Assembly: GCA_036245525.1 (NCBI GenBank)
Contig: BTPG01000006.1
Span: forward strand, 90,259,504-90,323,503
Direction of reading: 5' to 3'
From: Semisulcospira habei
Lineage: Eukaryota; Mollusca; Gastropoda; Semisulcospiridae
Length of the DNA stretch: 64,000 nt
Shown: piece after piece, positions 1 to 9,863 of the stretch
Layout of the letters: every line of letters begins with the position of its first letter
How positions within the stretch are numbered: the stretch's first letter is position 1
Program-made: the position numbers and the translations under genes
The notes under the pieces: model-generated
What the model saw: only the letters and a program-made list of their open reading frames with translations
What the model was told of the DNA's origin: nothing
The model's database searches: none

Positions 1-166
1 ATCAAATTCTCTTGAACGCAAACCAGTCTATGGTGTTGGGGACTGTTTTTTTTAATGCAGCACTGTATCATGTCAATTTTCCGGATGCTAAGTCTCTTAG
101 ACATGCTCTCTGCACTCATATCGAAGAGAATTTTTCTGCATACTTTGATTTTTTTTCTCTCCACAG

Positions 167-468
167 CAGAATCTGAGAATGATCGGTACCTGGATGCTTT
201 AGGTAGCTTACAGGAGCTGTACCAGCCCGGAATTTGGAGTTCCGATGCAAATGACCTGCTTCCACTGGCTCTGGCAAATGTCACCAGAAGAAGGGTCAGG
301 ATATTTCACAGCAGAAAGTCCAGGCCAATCATCGATATACACCCAAGTCTGGTGGCGTCTGATATATTCAACCCCATATACCTAGTTCTCTTTGCTCCGC
401 CCAGTTTGCCTGAGCATTATGATGGATGTGTTCCAGTGAGGCGTGCACATCAGTTCAGCGTTCCGTAA
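167..468 (+). CDS. Terminal exon of an OTU-like protein (partial)
   Basis: An open frame runs from a pyrimidine-rich acceptor (CTCTCCACAG, a CAGCAG tandem acceptor ending at 166 or 169) to TAA at 466-468. The translated segment has a hydrophobic DLLPLALANVTRRRVRIF block, a PIYLVLFAPP strand and ends near LPEHYDGC. This resembles the C-terminal half of OTU-type cysteine proteases (deubiquitinase fold), where the catalytic His lies in an HY(D/N) motif. The catalytic Asp/Cys part would be in earlier exons left of the window. The frame stops one base before the ATG of the next ORF, so the two could be one bicistronic unit or two exons of a mobile element that recruited an OTU domain. The OTU assignment is by motif only and is tentative. 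Confidence 0.5.
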
Positions 469-469
469 C

Positions 470-2479
470 ATGACGGAGAATGGACCTTCTGAGACAGCAG
501 AGTCGCAGCCAAGTGATGATCTGCCAAATGATGATCTGCCAAATGACTGCTCCAACCACTCCCCTCCAGCTTCAGCCCAGACATCTCACCACGAAACTCC
601 AACAAAAGTGTCAGACGGAAACCGGCACAGGCAGTCTCCTCTTTTTATAACACCACCAAAAAGAAAGCGGGGTAGAAAAGCAACAGCGCAGCCTTCACAA
701 TGGAAGAAAAACGTCCGAAAGAGGTTGAAGCTTGCTGGCCAGGAATACTGTACAAGCAAAGGAAAGGTACAGAGAAAGAGGACGGCCAAGCCGGTTGATT
801 GCTTCAAGTGCAAGCGCAAGTGCACAGAAGCAATAAATGAAAGCATGCGGGAAGACATCTTTCAGAGTTTTTACATGCTGTCCAGTTACGAAAGGCAGAA
901 GGATTTTGTCTGTAGACACGTGACAGAAGAAGAAACAAGACTAAATTACCTGGACAAAGACAAGAACCCAGTCAAGAAAAAACGAAATCTTCAGCGACAT
1001 TTTAGTTTTACTGTGGACAAAAAGCAAATTTATGTCTGCAAAGCATTCTTCATGAAGACCCTGGATATCGGTCATTTCTATATACAACATGCCCTTGAAA
1101 ACAGCAAAGACGGAGCCTTCACCGGACAAGAGAACAGAGGGAGACACGCCCCTAGTAACAAAGTGCCGGAGCATCGACGGGTAGAAGTAAAAGAGCACAT
1201 TGAATCATTTCCAGCAGTGGAGTCACACTACTGTCGGAAAAGAACAGCAAGAAAGTACCTTGACTCGGGACTTTCGGTCAACAAAATGTACCAGCTGTAC
1301 CTGGAACAATGTACTGACAGAGGCAGGCTTGCTGTATCCAGCACATACTACCGAGACGTCTTTGTTTCGGACTACAATTATGGGTTCCATAAGCCGAAAA
1401 AAGACTTGTGCGTCACGTGCACAAAGTTCATGAATGATCAGACGGAGGGTAGCGTGACCGAGAAGGCAGACGAGGTGTACAGAAAACACCAAGAGAGGAA
1501 GAAGGAGGCTAGAAAAGAAAAGGAAGATGACAAAAAAGCAGCCAGAGCCGACCCAGGTGTACATGTAGCAACGTTTGATATGCAGGCAGTGCTGTCAACT
1601 CCCCATTCGAAGGTCAGCACAGCATACTACAAACGCAAACTTGCAGTTTATAACCTGACATTTTTTTCACTCGAAGACAAACACGGATGCTGCTACATCT
1701 GGAATGAGACCGAGGGTCAGAAAGGATCTTGTGAAGTGGGCACATGCCTCCTGCTCTACCTTCAGTCACTGCCTGTATGTGTCAAGCATGTCATCTTATA
1801 TTCAGATACATGTGGTGGTCAAAACCGAAATCAGTTTGTGGCCACTGCTCTCCATCATGCCGTCCAGACCATCAACCACATTGAGACGATTGACCAGAAA
1901 TTCCCAGAGCCAGGGCACACTCAGATGGAGTGCGATGCTATGCACTCCACAATTGAAAGAGCAAAATCAACAGCTACCATCAGTGTCCCGAGCCAGTGGT
2001 ATACCATCATACAGACATCGCGAGCCACAGCTCCCTACCTGGTCATTCCGCTCACACATGAAGACATATATGACTTTAAAGAAGTGGCAAGTGGACGTCT
2101 TAGAAACACAAAGACAGATATGAAAGGAGAACGGGTCAAGTGGATGGGCATCAAATGGCTCAGATTCATGAAGACAGAGCCAGACACCTTTTATTACAAG
2201 TACAGAATGTTTGAAGACTTCAAGATACTGAAGATCAGAGGAACTAGTCGCAGAAAGTCGTCAAAGCGCATCTCCTTTGATGATATTCTTCCTAGCCGCT
2301 ACTCTGCCAGAATACCTATCTCTGACAAGAAGAAGAAGGATTTGCTTGACCTCTGTCGCTCAGGAGTGGTTCCAAGAGACTGCCACAGCTACTATGAGAA
2401 TCTGCCAAGCAACAAGTCTGTTCCAGACCGTCTCCCAGAATCAGACGTTGAGGATGAAAATGATACAGATGATGACTGA
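470..2479 (+). CDS. DUF7869-type protein, possible RNase H-fold transposase derivative
   Basis: This is an intact 669-codon frame starting at ATG 470; an in-frame TGA at 437-439 rules out extension upstream. An acidic/Ser-Pro N-terminus is followed by a basic KRKRGRK stretch (possible nuclear signal, near residue 63) and a CxxCxxxC motif near residues 111-118. Two conserved-looking blocks lie in the C-terminal half: DMQAVL with YYKRKLAVYN (D370), SDTCGGQNRN (D446), and PGHTQMECDAMHSTIE (D489, E496). The GGQN and PGH blocks are hallmarks of the DUF7869 family, common in molluscs, cnidarians and arthropods. The D...D...E spacing is compatible with an RNase H-like nuclease, which is inference. 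The tail is Asp/Glu-rich. No terminal inverted repeats were found around it, so whether it is domesticated or still part of an element is open. Confidence 0.75.
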   Translation: MTENGPSETAESQPSDDLPNDDLPNDCSNHSPPASAQTSHHETPTKVSDGNRHRQSPLFITPPKRKRGRKATAQPSQWKKNVRKRLKLAGQEYCTSKGKVQRKRTAKPVDCFKCKRKCTEAINESMREDIFQSFYMLSSYERQKDFVCRHVTEEETRLNYLDKDKNPVKKKRNLQRHFSFTVDKKQIYVCKAFFMKTLDIGHFYIQHALENSKDGAFTGQENRGRHAPSNKVPEHRRVEVKEHIESFPAVESHYCRKRTARKYLDSGLSVNKMYQLYLEQCTDRGRLAVSSTYYRDVFVSDYNYGFHKPKKDLCVTCTKFMNDQTEGSVTEKADEVYRKHQERKKEARKEKEDDKKAARADPGVHVATFDMQAVLSTPHSKVSTAYYKRKLAVYNLTFFSLEDKHGCCYIWNETEGQKGSCEVGTCLLLYLQSLPVCVKHVILYSDTCGGQNRNQFVATALHHAVQTINHIETIDQKFPEPGHTQMECDAMHSTIERAKSTATISVPSQWYTIIQTSRATAPYLVIPLTHEDIYDFKEVASGRLRNTKTDMKGERVKWMGIKWLRFMKTEPDTFYYKYRMFEDFKILKIRGTSRRKSSKRISFDDILPSRYSARIPISDKKKKDLLDLCRSGVVPRDCHSYYENLPSNKSVPDRLPESDVEDENDTDDD

Positions 2480-4295
2480 TCTGTTTATCTGTTTGTTTCT
2501 GTTACTGACTTGATGACAGTGCTGCCAATTTGTTTTTCTGTGACCATGCAGATGGCTTTGATGTCATATTTTAAAACTCAGCATTCACATACAATTTAGA
2601 TGATTAGATTCATATGATGTTTTATCGTTATGATGTTATGTGATTCATTGCTACATGCACGGATAAAAACAGCTGGGAGAACTGTAATAATGAATCACAT
2701 AATACAATTTTTTCTCTGTTTATGTAAATGTATTTGACAACGTAAACTGACCATGTGCCAGTAGGCCTATACTTGTGACACATCGTTTTAAAATGATGCA
2801 TTGCTTTAAGGTTTGATCGTTCTTTTATTTTCTGTGACCATGCCATGAGATGAAAAGTACACAACTACCACATTATTTTGCAACATACAGATTCATGATT
2901 TGCATGTTATGTTGTGTATTCTTTATCCATACACGTCTTTTCAAGACTGCCGTTATCAGTACCATTACTAGTATGATAACATGAATTTTCACAAATGTGA
3001 AACAACAGTTTGCTCATAGACAAATAGTTGATAAACACATTTAACAAATTAATACTTTACTACGGCTGCACCTGCTGAAAACGCTGTGGGTGGAAATTTG
3101 TGGATACGATACCACTTACAAATAAATGCACGAGTTAATAGACTGAAAAGTGTGTTTGGCTACATAATGATTATGTGTGTGTGCATATGCGTGCTTGCAC
3201 ATGCGTCTGTATGTGTGTGCATGCGTTTGTGAGAGAAAGAGAGACAGACATGTAGACGGACATAAAGGCAGATTTTGCAGTACTGCTGCTAGAAACGATT
3301 TTTTACACACTTGACTGCTTTCATTTGTTTGTAAAACAGTGAAATCTGACAGAAATGAACAGCTTTAGTTAAAAGGAAACACTTTATAACTTAGTTTTAA
3401 TCTTGTACATCTCAAGATAAACGGTTTTGCACACAATATATGCACATTTTCCTCGCTATTTATTATGGAAAAAACATGCATTTGTCATGTATGCGGTTAT
3501 TGCCTAATATTTTAGTCATTTTTGCCTCGCTATTTATTAAGGCAAAAACATGCATTTGTCTTGTGTGCGGTTATTGCCTAAAATATTTTGTCGTTTTGCC
3601 TTTATTGTGTAGGAAGCAAAGCAGACTATTGGCGTTATATACGGTTTTGGCATGATAAAAAAACGAACAACCTGTATTCGATGTTTACAGCCAGAACCAT
3701 ATACTGGCCAATATTCGGTTCTGACATAATATAGCCTCTTGCTATCTCACAGTGCAATTTTGTGCCAAAGTGGGCTATCTATGGAAAATTCTTGTAGTGA
3801 AACATCTGATGTTGGTATCCACTCGGCGTCACTGGGTATGGTATTTCTAACCACGATGAACATTTATACCAGTTCGCAGCTTCGTACGCGCGATAGCAGA
3901 TGTATGGGAGCGCATCAAAACTTTGACTGCGATTTTCTCAAAACTACCTTTTTTGAGATGATGTGATCAGGTTCTGGTTCCAATAGGACGAATAAATAGG
4001 AATGCACAAAGGAAGATTGCCAACTGTGTGTACGTTACAACCATCTAGGCCAATATCAACGCATAGCCGTATCAGTCGGATGTGAACTCGTTAATCAGTC
4101 TAGCCATGCGACAATACGTATCTATCCATGCGACACTATCTCCTGCTTTCATCACAGCTGACACGTGAAGTTAGTTGTGTGGTAGAATATCAATCCTAAT
4201 AGGGAGGTTTCGTTTTAGTGCAACGAACCGGACTCACGTGACATGACGAAAGAGAGCGAGGTCAGTCACAGTGGATAACCAATGTGTACCAAATC
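2480..4295. other. AT-rich non-coding stretch
   Basis: No gene was recognised here. A GT-rich patch lies at 3170-3235, a possible poly(A) signal AATAAA at 3120-3125, and a two-copy tandem repeat is listed separately. Nothing else could be supported. Confidence 0.5.
3445..3598. repeat. Two-copy tandem repeat, ~74-bp unit
   Basis: The phrase CCTCGCTATTTATTA followed by AAACATGCATTTGTC and GCGGTTATTGCCTAA occurs twice with a period of about 74 bp and few mismatches. Confidence 0.8.
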
Positions 4296-4396
4296 ATAGA
4301 CAACACTCCGAACATCTTCAAGAGGCATAGATCCTCATGAGCCCGGAGGGCTCCTGAGGATCTATGCCTCTTGGAGATGTTTGGAGTTTTGTCTAT
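4296..4396. mobile_element. Family A hairpin element
   Basis: This is a 101-bp near-perfect inverted repeat. Its core is AAGAGGCATAGATCCTCATG and the complementary arm follows after a short GC-rich loop. The outer arms begin ATAGACAACACTCC and end with the complement. Family A (core GCAAGAGGCATAGATTCTCA) recurs over 25 times in the window. This copy sits in an intron, 12 bp before the next exon's acceptor-defined start. Confidence 0.9.
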
Positions 4397-4408
4397 GCTT
4401 TATAACAG

Positions 4409-4558
4409 AAGCTGGTGATATCCGCCATGTTGCAGACTGCCCAACTCTGGGTTCCCACTGTGACCTATGATCAGCGCCAGCTGCGTGCCGCGGTCGGCCT
4501 GAACTTCACCCCAATCTACGAGAACCAGGGTGGCGCTGCGGACCAGTGTGACATGAAG
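4409..4558 (+). CDS. Internal exon of PAN/apple-like gene
   Basis: A 150-nt open exon in phase 0/0 is flanked by an acceptor (CTTTATAACAG, ending 4408) and a donor GTTATC (4559). It encodes about 50 residues, including LWVPTVTYDQ, GLNFTPIYENQGG and QCDMK. Together with the next exon it gives the pattern F-x-P-x-Y...CDMKC...FRCVAYS. That resembles PAN/apple modules, which have paired CxxxC cysteines followed by C-x-(A/S)-(F/Y). PAN modules are extracellular binding domains. The assignment rests on cysteine spacing alone. Earlier exons were not found; they may lie left of the window. Confidence 0.6.
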
Positions 4559-4740
4559 GTTATCTTTCTCATTCTCCATTCTTGGACCTCCTTTATTTTG
4601 CTGTTTTTTTTATTTTTAAATTAGTGATATCTCTCTGTGTCACACGTCAAATGCGCCTTGTTTGCTGATGATGCAACAATGCACTCATCAGCTAAGCAAG
4701 TCAGTGCCTGCTCGGCCGGGTCAGAGTCTACAAAACAGCA

Positions 4741-4961
4741 TTAACCCTTACCTTGGAATACACCAGTGTGTGAAATAAGTTTGACTAAAATAGTTCAAGG
4801 GTAGTGCCAGAATAGCTTGGCGCCTCTAGGCCGCGCCAATCTCTTCTGGCACCACCCTTGAACTACTGAAAGCCAGTGGTCTATATATGTCCTTGAGTAC
4901 TATCGTTGAATATGGCAGTGTACAAATTTGAAGCTTTTAGCCTCAATATGAGTTGGGTTAA
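4741..4961. mobile_element. Family B hairpin MITE (subtype B2)
   Basis: A complete copy from TTAA to TTAA (221 bp). It starts TTAACCCTTACC...CACCAGTGTGTG and ends in GAGTTGGGTTAA. The hairpin core at 4792-4864 is AGTTCAAGGGTAGTGCCAGA with its complementary arm. TTAA duplication plus CCC/GGG ends is the pattern of TTAA-specific cut-and-paste families such as piggyBac and Kolobok; which superfamily mobilises these is unknown. Confidence 0.9.
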
Positions 4962-5028
4962 ACTAGTCACAGATAGCGGGGACTAAACCCAATAAAAACG
5001 AGAAGTCTGCTTATAACTACCAGAGAGA

Positions 5029-5335
5029 TTAATAATAATAATAATAATACCGTTATTATATAGGCGCTTTTTCTCAATTTTGGGGAAATCGACTCAAAGC
5101 GCCGCGCCTGAAACCCAACACACACACACTCACGAAACAGACGCGGATTTACGCCATTTAAGACAAACACAGTACAAGACAAACGAAGGGCCAGTCAGCT
5201 ACTGAAGTTACAGAGATTTTTTTATCGCTTGTATTTGAAATTTTGTAAAGTGGCCTGAGACCGGTACCAAAGTGTGGGGGGTGGAAGAACCGGAGTACCC
5301 GGAGAAAGAACCCCCGACTAGATTACTAGTGTCTT
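5029..5335 (-). mobile_element. SINE, (AAT)n-tailed family, head decayed
   Basis: Read on the minus strand it ends in GCGCCTATATAATAACGG followed by ATT repeats (5029-5050). It matches the better copy at 10311-10686 through the TGGTACCGGTCTCAGGCCAC region and the AAGCGATAAAAAAATCTC region. The tRNA-like head is not recognisable in this copy. Confidence 0.75.
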
Positions 5336-5799
5336 CCCTCATTCTCTCTGTTGGAGGGAACTGTATCTAATAAGTACCTGAGCATCGGCTCGTAGGCGTC
5401 ACTGAGGATAAAAAAAAAAAAAAAACGTAATGGAAGATGCACATTATGAAACTGAACGTGCCGTGCTATTTCCAGAAACTTAATCTGCTATCAAGGTTGA
5501 AAGATGTTATTAGTAGTGAAGCCCACGTCAAAACTGGGTTGGTAGTAGCCTTGTTCACTAAAAAAAAAAAAAAAAAAAACTCTTCAAGTTGTACAGGCTT
5601 TCAGTCAAATTATTCTGACGGACACTTCATGATCAACAGATGAATACTACTACTACTACTGCTATTCCTACTACTTCAAATAATAATAATGATTATTTAT
5701 AAAGCGCATATATATCATTAAAAGCCTGTACAGCTAAGTGCTTAATGAAAACATGTCAGTCGACAGTTCTAAGACCATATACAATTAGCACAAAAAGTG

Positions 5800-5879
5800 T
5801 TAACTTATTCGAGACGAACTGCATCCGGATACGCGGCTTACGCCGCGTATCCGGATGCAGTTCGTCTCGAATGAGTTAA
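5800..5879. mobile_element. Family C hairpin MITE, 80 bp
   Basis: The whole element, TTAA to TTAA, is one palindrome with essentially one arm mismatch: GAGACGAACTGCATCCGGAT, then CGCGG, a 4-5-base loop, then the complement. It has almost no non-palindromic sequence. Confidence 0.92.
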
Positions 5880-5935
5880 GCTTTCTTCCACTTCTAGCTC
5901 TACAGTTTACAAAAAAAATGCTTTGACATGTTCAA

Positions 5936-6184
5936 AATGTTGGAAAGGCATTGCACCCTTCTACTTTATCCTCTGTCTCAGTATCTTTGAGCCCGTCAGT
6001 TCATGACACTAGGGTTCCTGTAATAACACAATGCAGCCGGCTTTCACGACCTCGCACTGATCAGTGCAAGAGTAGCCAAGTCGTCTCCGATGTTCGACTC
6101 TGGAATAGTCTTCCAACTAATATCAAACCTACTACGTCCCTTTCAAATTTTAAAGATGAACTATTTAGCCACTTTAAAGACTGA
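5936..6184 (+). pseudogene. 3' fragment of a LINE ORF (reverse-transcriptase C-terminus)
   Basis: An open frame from 5951 encodes SRPRTDQCKSS, then VVSDVRLWNSLP, then SLSNFKDELFSHFKD and stops at 6182-6184. The pattern R-LWNSLP...S-FK-L is the typical extreme C-terminus of Jockey/CR1/L2-type non-LTR retrotransposon proteins. The rest of the element is absent (5' truncation). A second fragment of this kind lies at 25740. Confidence 0.7.
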
Positions 6185-6189
6185 ACTGC

Positions 6190-6987
6190 TCCCGGAGAGA
6201 GACTGAGATAGAGAGAGAGAGAGGGGGGGGGGGGGGTCGGGGTGGGTGGGTGTTACAGTTCAGTTCCAGTTCTAGGGGTCCCAGATCCCCCACCTCCAGC
6301 CCGGCCAAAATAAATGAAATGCTACATCAGAGTCCCGTTTTGTGAGTTTGGACTGAGCCTCCCGCTCCCCCCCCCCTTCCCTCACTAATCCTCCCCCTCC
6401 GCTCCCGCCCCCCCCCCCTCCCCCAACAAGGTCACAATTCCCAAATAGGGACTGACTATAGTGTCCTGAAGAGTAGACCTAAATAGGCATAACAGTTCAG
6501 TTCATTAGATAGATCGATCCAGCCGATAATTTAAGCCGGGTGGTGCCATCCGAATAGGGCTCGGGAAGCTGACGTCACTATGATCACGCCGGCCCAGTCG
6601 TGGCGGCCATCTTGTGAGGATACGGGACTAAGCGGCTCATAGGGAAATCGCTGTTTTTGTAATCGGTCAGGAAGTCCTGATGTGCTATAAGCAATAACAG
6701 CAAGTCTTGCCATCACTCACCAGATCTGTTTTTGTTTGTTTGAAACACTATTTCGCTACTATCTGCCGGATGACTATGGGTATCCCGTGAGCCTCACTTA
6801 TGGCGGCTGATGCGCCGACGCTGCCAGGCAACGCGGGGAACTTCCCGCCGAGCCAGCTTGCCCGGCGTCTCTTCTTTCACCACCCTTGAACTACCGGCGC
6901 GGCCTACTGTAGTGCGTCTGGGCTGTATGGGCTCACTGTGTCCGTTCCTTTAATCCGCTTTCGGCACTGACGTCGTTTCACTTGCAG
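6190..6987. other. Intron: homopolymer and GA-rich stretch
   Basis: It contains a GA repeat, a G tract (6223-6236) and several C tracts (6365-6425). It then runs to the acceptor of the next exon (TTTCACTTGCAG, ending 6987). No gene was seen. Confidence 0.5.
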
Positions 6988-7043
6988 TGTCTGAATGCGG
7001 CGACCCGGCAGTTCCGCTGCGTAGCCTACAGCCGGGACTTCAG
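6988..7043 (+). CDS. Penultimate exon of PAN/apple-like gene
   Basis: A 56-nt exon lies between a strong acceptor (CGTTTCACTTGCAG) and a consensus donor GTACGT at 7044. It continues in phase 0 from the exon ending at 4558 and encodes CLNAATRQFRCVAYSRDF, leaving two bases (AG). The first Cys follows QCDMK of the previous exon, giving CDMKC. The next Cys is ten residues later and is followed by VAYS, as in PAN modules. The intron before it is 2.4 kb and carries a B2 MITE, a SINE, a C MITE and a LINE fragment. Confidence 0.6.
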
Positions 7044-7365
7044 GTACGTCAGCCTGCAGTCCTGTATCCTCAGTTGTCAGCTACACAGCCCGTGACCAGC
7101 CCACTCTTTTCATCATGACAACGCCTGGGCCGTTTACTACCAGCGGACATGCGCTCTCTGAAGCCGGACTATACCGTCACATTCAGCTCCGCTGGCGCTC
7201 TCGGCTAACCGGCCAGGACGCGAAATGACTTCCAGAAGTTGAACTGATCGTGCGCACTAGTCGTTGCCCTGGTCGCTTGATCGCGCCCGTTATCGCATAA
7301 ATATGACCAAATTGGTCCAAATCAGTGTACGGGCTCATGAAAATTAATATCAGATTCTCTTGCAG

Positions 7366-7387
7366 GTGGATCAGGCGTCATGACTGA
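7366..7387 (+). CDS. Terminal coding exon of PAN/apple-like gene
   Basis: The acceptor CAGATTCTCTTGCAG ends at 7365. The first base completes AGG (Arg) with the AG left by the previous exon. The frame then reads WIRRHD and stops at TGA 7385-7387. A poly(A) signal follows 150 bp later, which supports this as the gene's last exon. The protein would end only seven residues past the previous exon, so the PAN module would lack later cysteines. It may be a truncated or divergent module. Confidence 0.5.
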
Positions 7388-7539
7388 GCGACCCGGCCGC
7401 TATGTGTCGTGTCGGTCGGTTATTACTACATCATTGTTTTGCCGGATAGTCCCATCAGCGGCGGAGTCAGTCGTTCGACGCTGGATCGACTAAAACGGTT
7501 ATACCACATGCATTGAAATGTATATTTTCTGTCATGGAA

Positions 7540-7545
7540 AATAAA
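7540..7545 (+). terminator. Polyadenylation signal AATAAA
   Basis: AATAAA lies 153 bp after the TGA of the exon at 7366, in GGAAAATAAAGTGTCTTTGC. A GT/T-rich downstream region follows (TTTCAGTACTGTCTC). Confidence 0.6.
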
Positions 7546-7697
7546 GTGTCTTTGCATTGATTTCAGTACTGTCTCATGTCCTATTACTCTAGTGTACAGC
7601 AGAGCATGTTCTGCGCGATCACTAGTTCGTCTTGAATGCCCATGAAACGGCTTCAATTTGACCCTCTGACTACTTCTCTTGAGAAAGTTTTTGTCTT

Positions 7698-7881
7698 TTA
7701 ACCCTTTTCATTTTAATAACTACTGCTTGAAATTAATTTTGACCATAATCAGGTTCAAGGGTTGTGCCAGAGTAGTTTGGCACCAGAGGGGCTAAGCTAT
7801 TCTGGCACCACGCTAGTTGAAATGGTTGATTTTTTATTGTAATCTGTATTGTAGCCTTTGTAGGACAATACGCAAATTTAA
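7698..7881. mobile_element. Family B hairpin MITE (subtype B3), diverged
   Basis: It starts TTAACCCTTTTCATTTT. The core GGTTCAAGGGTTGTGCCAGA pairs with CTGGCACCACGCTAGTTGAA. It ends at the TTAA (7878-7881) that is also the left end of the next element. Confidence 0.8.
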
Positions 7882-8101
7882 CCCTTATCATTCGGAATAC
7901 ACCAGTGTGTGAAATAATTTTGACTAAAATAGTTCAAGGGTGGTGCCAGAATAGCTAGGCGCCAAACTATTCCGGCTGACACTCGACCCTTGAACTAAAG
8001 CCATTGGTCTATATCCTTATCAGTAAGTACTATAATGTAGCTTGCACATGACAGTGTACAACTGAATTTGAAGCTTTTAGCCTCGGTATGACAAGGGTTA
8101 A
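7878..8101. mobile_element. Family B hairpin MITE (subtype B2)
   Basis: It starts TTAACCCTTATCATTCGG, the core is AGTTCAAGGGTGGTGCCAGA with the opposite arm partly diverged, and it ends GACAAGGGTTAA. It shares its left TTAA with the preceding element. Confidence 0.85.
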
Positions 8102-8195
8102 AGAAATCAGCCTCAAGAGGTTATGGGTTAATACTCACCACTCATTTTTTCAAACCATATCTGTACTATTATAGTAGAGATGAATATCAAAGCGA

Positions 8196-8315
8196 TCTGC
8201 TCCATGGCAGGCTTTAATTGCTAAAATTCGTCGATACAACGGGTTATCAGTGTTGTCTTGCCTCGACTGACAACTGAAGACTTTCCGACCTTTCTTTGGA
8301 CAATCCATGTAAGCT
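8196..8315. repeat. Family G dispersed repeat, copy 1
   Basis: The segment from GCTCCATGGCAGGCTTTAAT through GACAATCCATGT matches 59005-59115, with mismatches and a small indel. Confidence 0.7.
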
Positions 8316-8357
8316 GACACACGTACCAGAGGCCCGTGGGAGTCATGAGCAAGCTAT

Positions 8358-8410
8358 CGCGGAGCACCTTGCTTAGTGGCTGGCGCAGGACTAAGCTCAC
8401 TAATGCCACA
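8358..8410. repeat. Family F half-element
   Basis: GCGGAGCACCTTGCTTAGTG and the following GGACTAAGCTCACTAATGCC match one arm of the foldback at 22097-22203. The other arm is missing. Confidence 0.75.
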
Positions 8411-8496
8411 AAGGTTTTCCACTGCCATTTGAGCGTAACTGAACCGGCAGCAAATCATAATGCACACGAAGGGGAAGAAAAGCATTGAGATAGCCT

Positions 8497-9863
8497 TGGA
8501 CCCTGTGGGTGTCGGTAGCGCGGGTTTTAGTCGCGATGATTCCTGCAGGCATTGTGATGAAGCTCTATGCTTGTGCATAGTGCTCATACATTAGGGTTAG
8601 TACGGTACGGTTTTTGTTAACTTCAACGGTTTGTTTGTGCCGAAAGTTCGTGGGGCCTGCTGCCCACGTGGAATATGTAAGACATGGTTAGCACGGGATT
8701 TTTTAGTGAGTTCTGTTTAGTGAGTTCTAGGCGGAAGCTGTGACTGTCAGAGGTCTAGATCGGGAGTGCGGGCTGTTTTGTCGTATGGAACGGTTGTGTT
8801 TGAGTTACCTAGCCCGCATTCCAAGACTCTGAAGCCTAAATTTCAGGTATGTTTCTATAAACGTAGTATTGATAGTTGTTTAGTTAAAGACAGTATGCGT
8901 GGTAAGATTAATGTGGTTGTATAGCGGTGTTCCGGTTTGGTTTAGTATAGTATGTTTAGAATTCGGTGAAGTAACCGGTGTTTTTGTATACAGTTGTTTA
9001 CCGAGTTAGATGACTAAAGGAATATGAAGTGTGTATGTCTAAGCCGCTATGAAGATAGTACGTGGTTGGGTAAGCATAGTCTTTTCCAGGGTATAGAGTA
9101 ATGTATAGCAAGAGTGTTAGATTATAGTCTGTTTCAAGATAGTGACAGAGATGGGGTGATACGAAAATAGTTTATGAAGCACGTGTGTGTGTGTGAATGA
9201 ACGTGTGGGTTATTTGTATCAGCCAGGTTACGTGACGTTTCTCATTGATCCAATATGTTGTGTGTTTAGCAAGTGTTACGTTGGGACTTTTGTCTATTCA
9301 GAGTTCTTGTAACGAGAGTGGAAAGACGGACGCCGAGACGTCGAGTCGCAGGTGGGACCTACGTGAGGTCATCCCTCCAGCTCTTCTGAGAGTGAGTCTG
9401 ACTGGGGACCAAGACACCCAAGTCCAAGCGAGAACTGAGTACCGTACGAGAACGAGGACGCCCGTGCCCAAAGAGAGACAGGACGGCGACAAGCGTACGA
9501 CGAAGGACTTTCACGCCTAGACGTGAGAAGGACCAACGTAACCAGGCAACAACATCAAACAGGTTGGAGGCAATGTGAGACTAAGACCTAACCTGGCAAA
9601 GATATTGTGATACGTGTGTGGTGTGATAATAGAACAGTGTATATAGTTGATAGTCATTTAAGTCGTTCTTTTTCATTTATAGTGTATAAAGGTTACTTTA
9701 GAAAGGGAGCCCGTGTGTTGTGTTTTACCGCATGAATGCGCCCGTCTGAGTCAGTGGCGGTGTATGCGTCTGTTGCGTGAGAGTCTGTGCGTACGACTGT
9801 GGGCAAGTCTGCGTGCGTTACAGCATCGAGACTAAAACCGCTACCCGACACCCAAAGGGTTAA
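8497..9863. mobile_element. Family E hairpin MITE split by a solo LTR
   Basis: The left arm (8501-8548, GGTGTCGGTAGCG...GTTTTAGTCGCGATGATTCC) and the right arm (9827-9863, GACTAAAACCGCTACCCGAC...AAAGGGTTAA) are complementary, but 1.27 kb lies between them. Other copies of the family are only ~80-95 bp, so the gap is an insertion. Confidence 0.85.
8553..9822. mobile_element. Solo LTR, 1270 bp
   Basis: The sequence begins TGTGATGAAG and ends TGCGTTACA, so it has TG...CA ends. It is flanked by the 4-bp direct repeat GCAT (8549-8552 and 9823-9826). It interrupts a family E hairpin exactly at that point. A TATA box (GTATAAAGG) lies near 9685, about 135 bp before the 3' end. There is no gag/pol sequence and no second LTR, so this is probably what remains after LTR-LTR recombination of a Gypsy- or BEL-like element. 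Small ORFs inside it are not considered coding. Orientation is suggested by the TATA position only. Confidence 0.75.

Noticed and set aside
1..3300. DUF7869 gene as the autonomous partner of the TTAA MITEs
   Set aside because: No TTAACCC-type inverted ends flank the gene within the window, so there is no sequence link.
9245..9520. 91-codon Arg/Thr-rich ORF inside the solo LTR
   Set aside because: LTRs rarely code, the composition is biased, and no second copy supports it.
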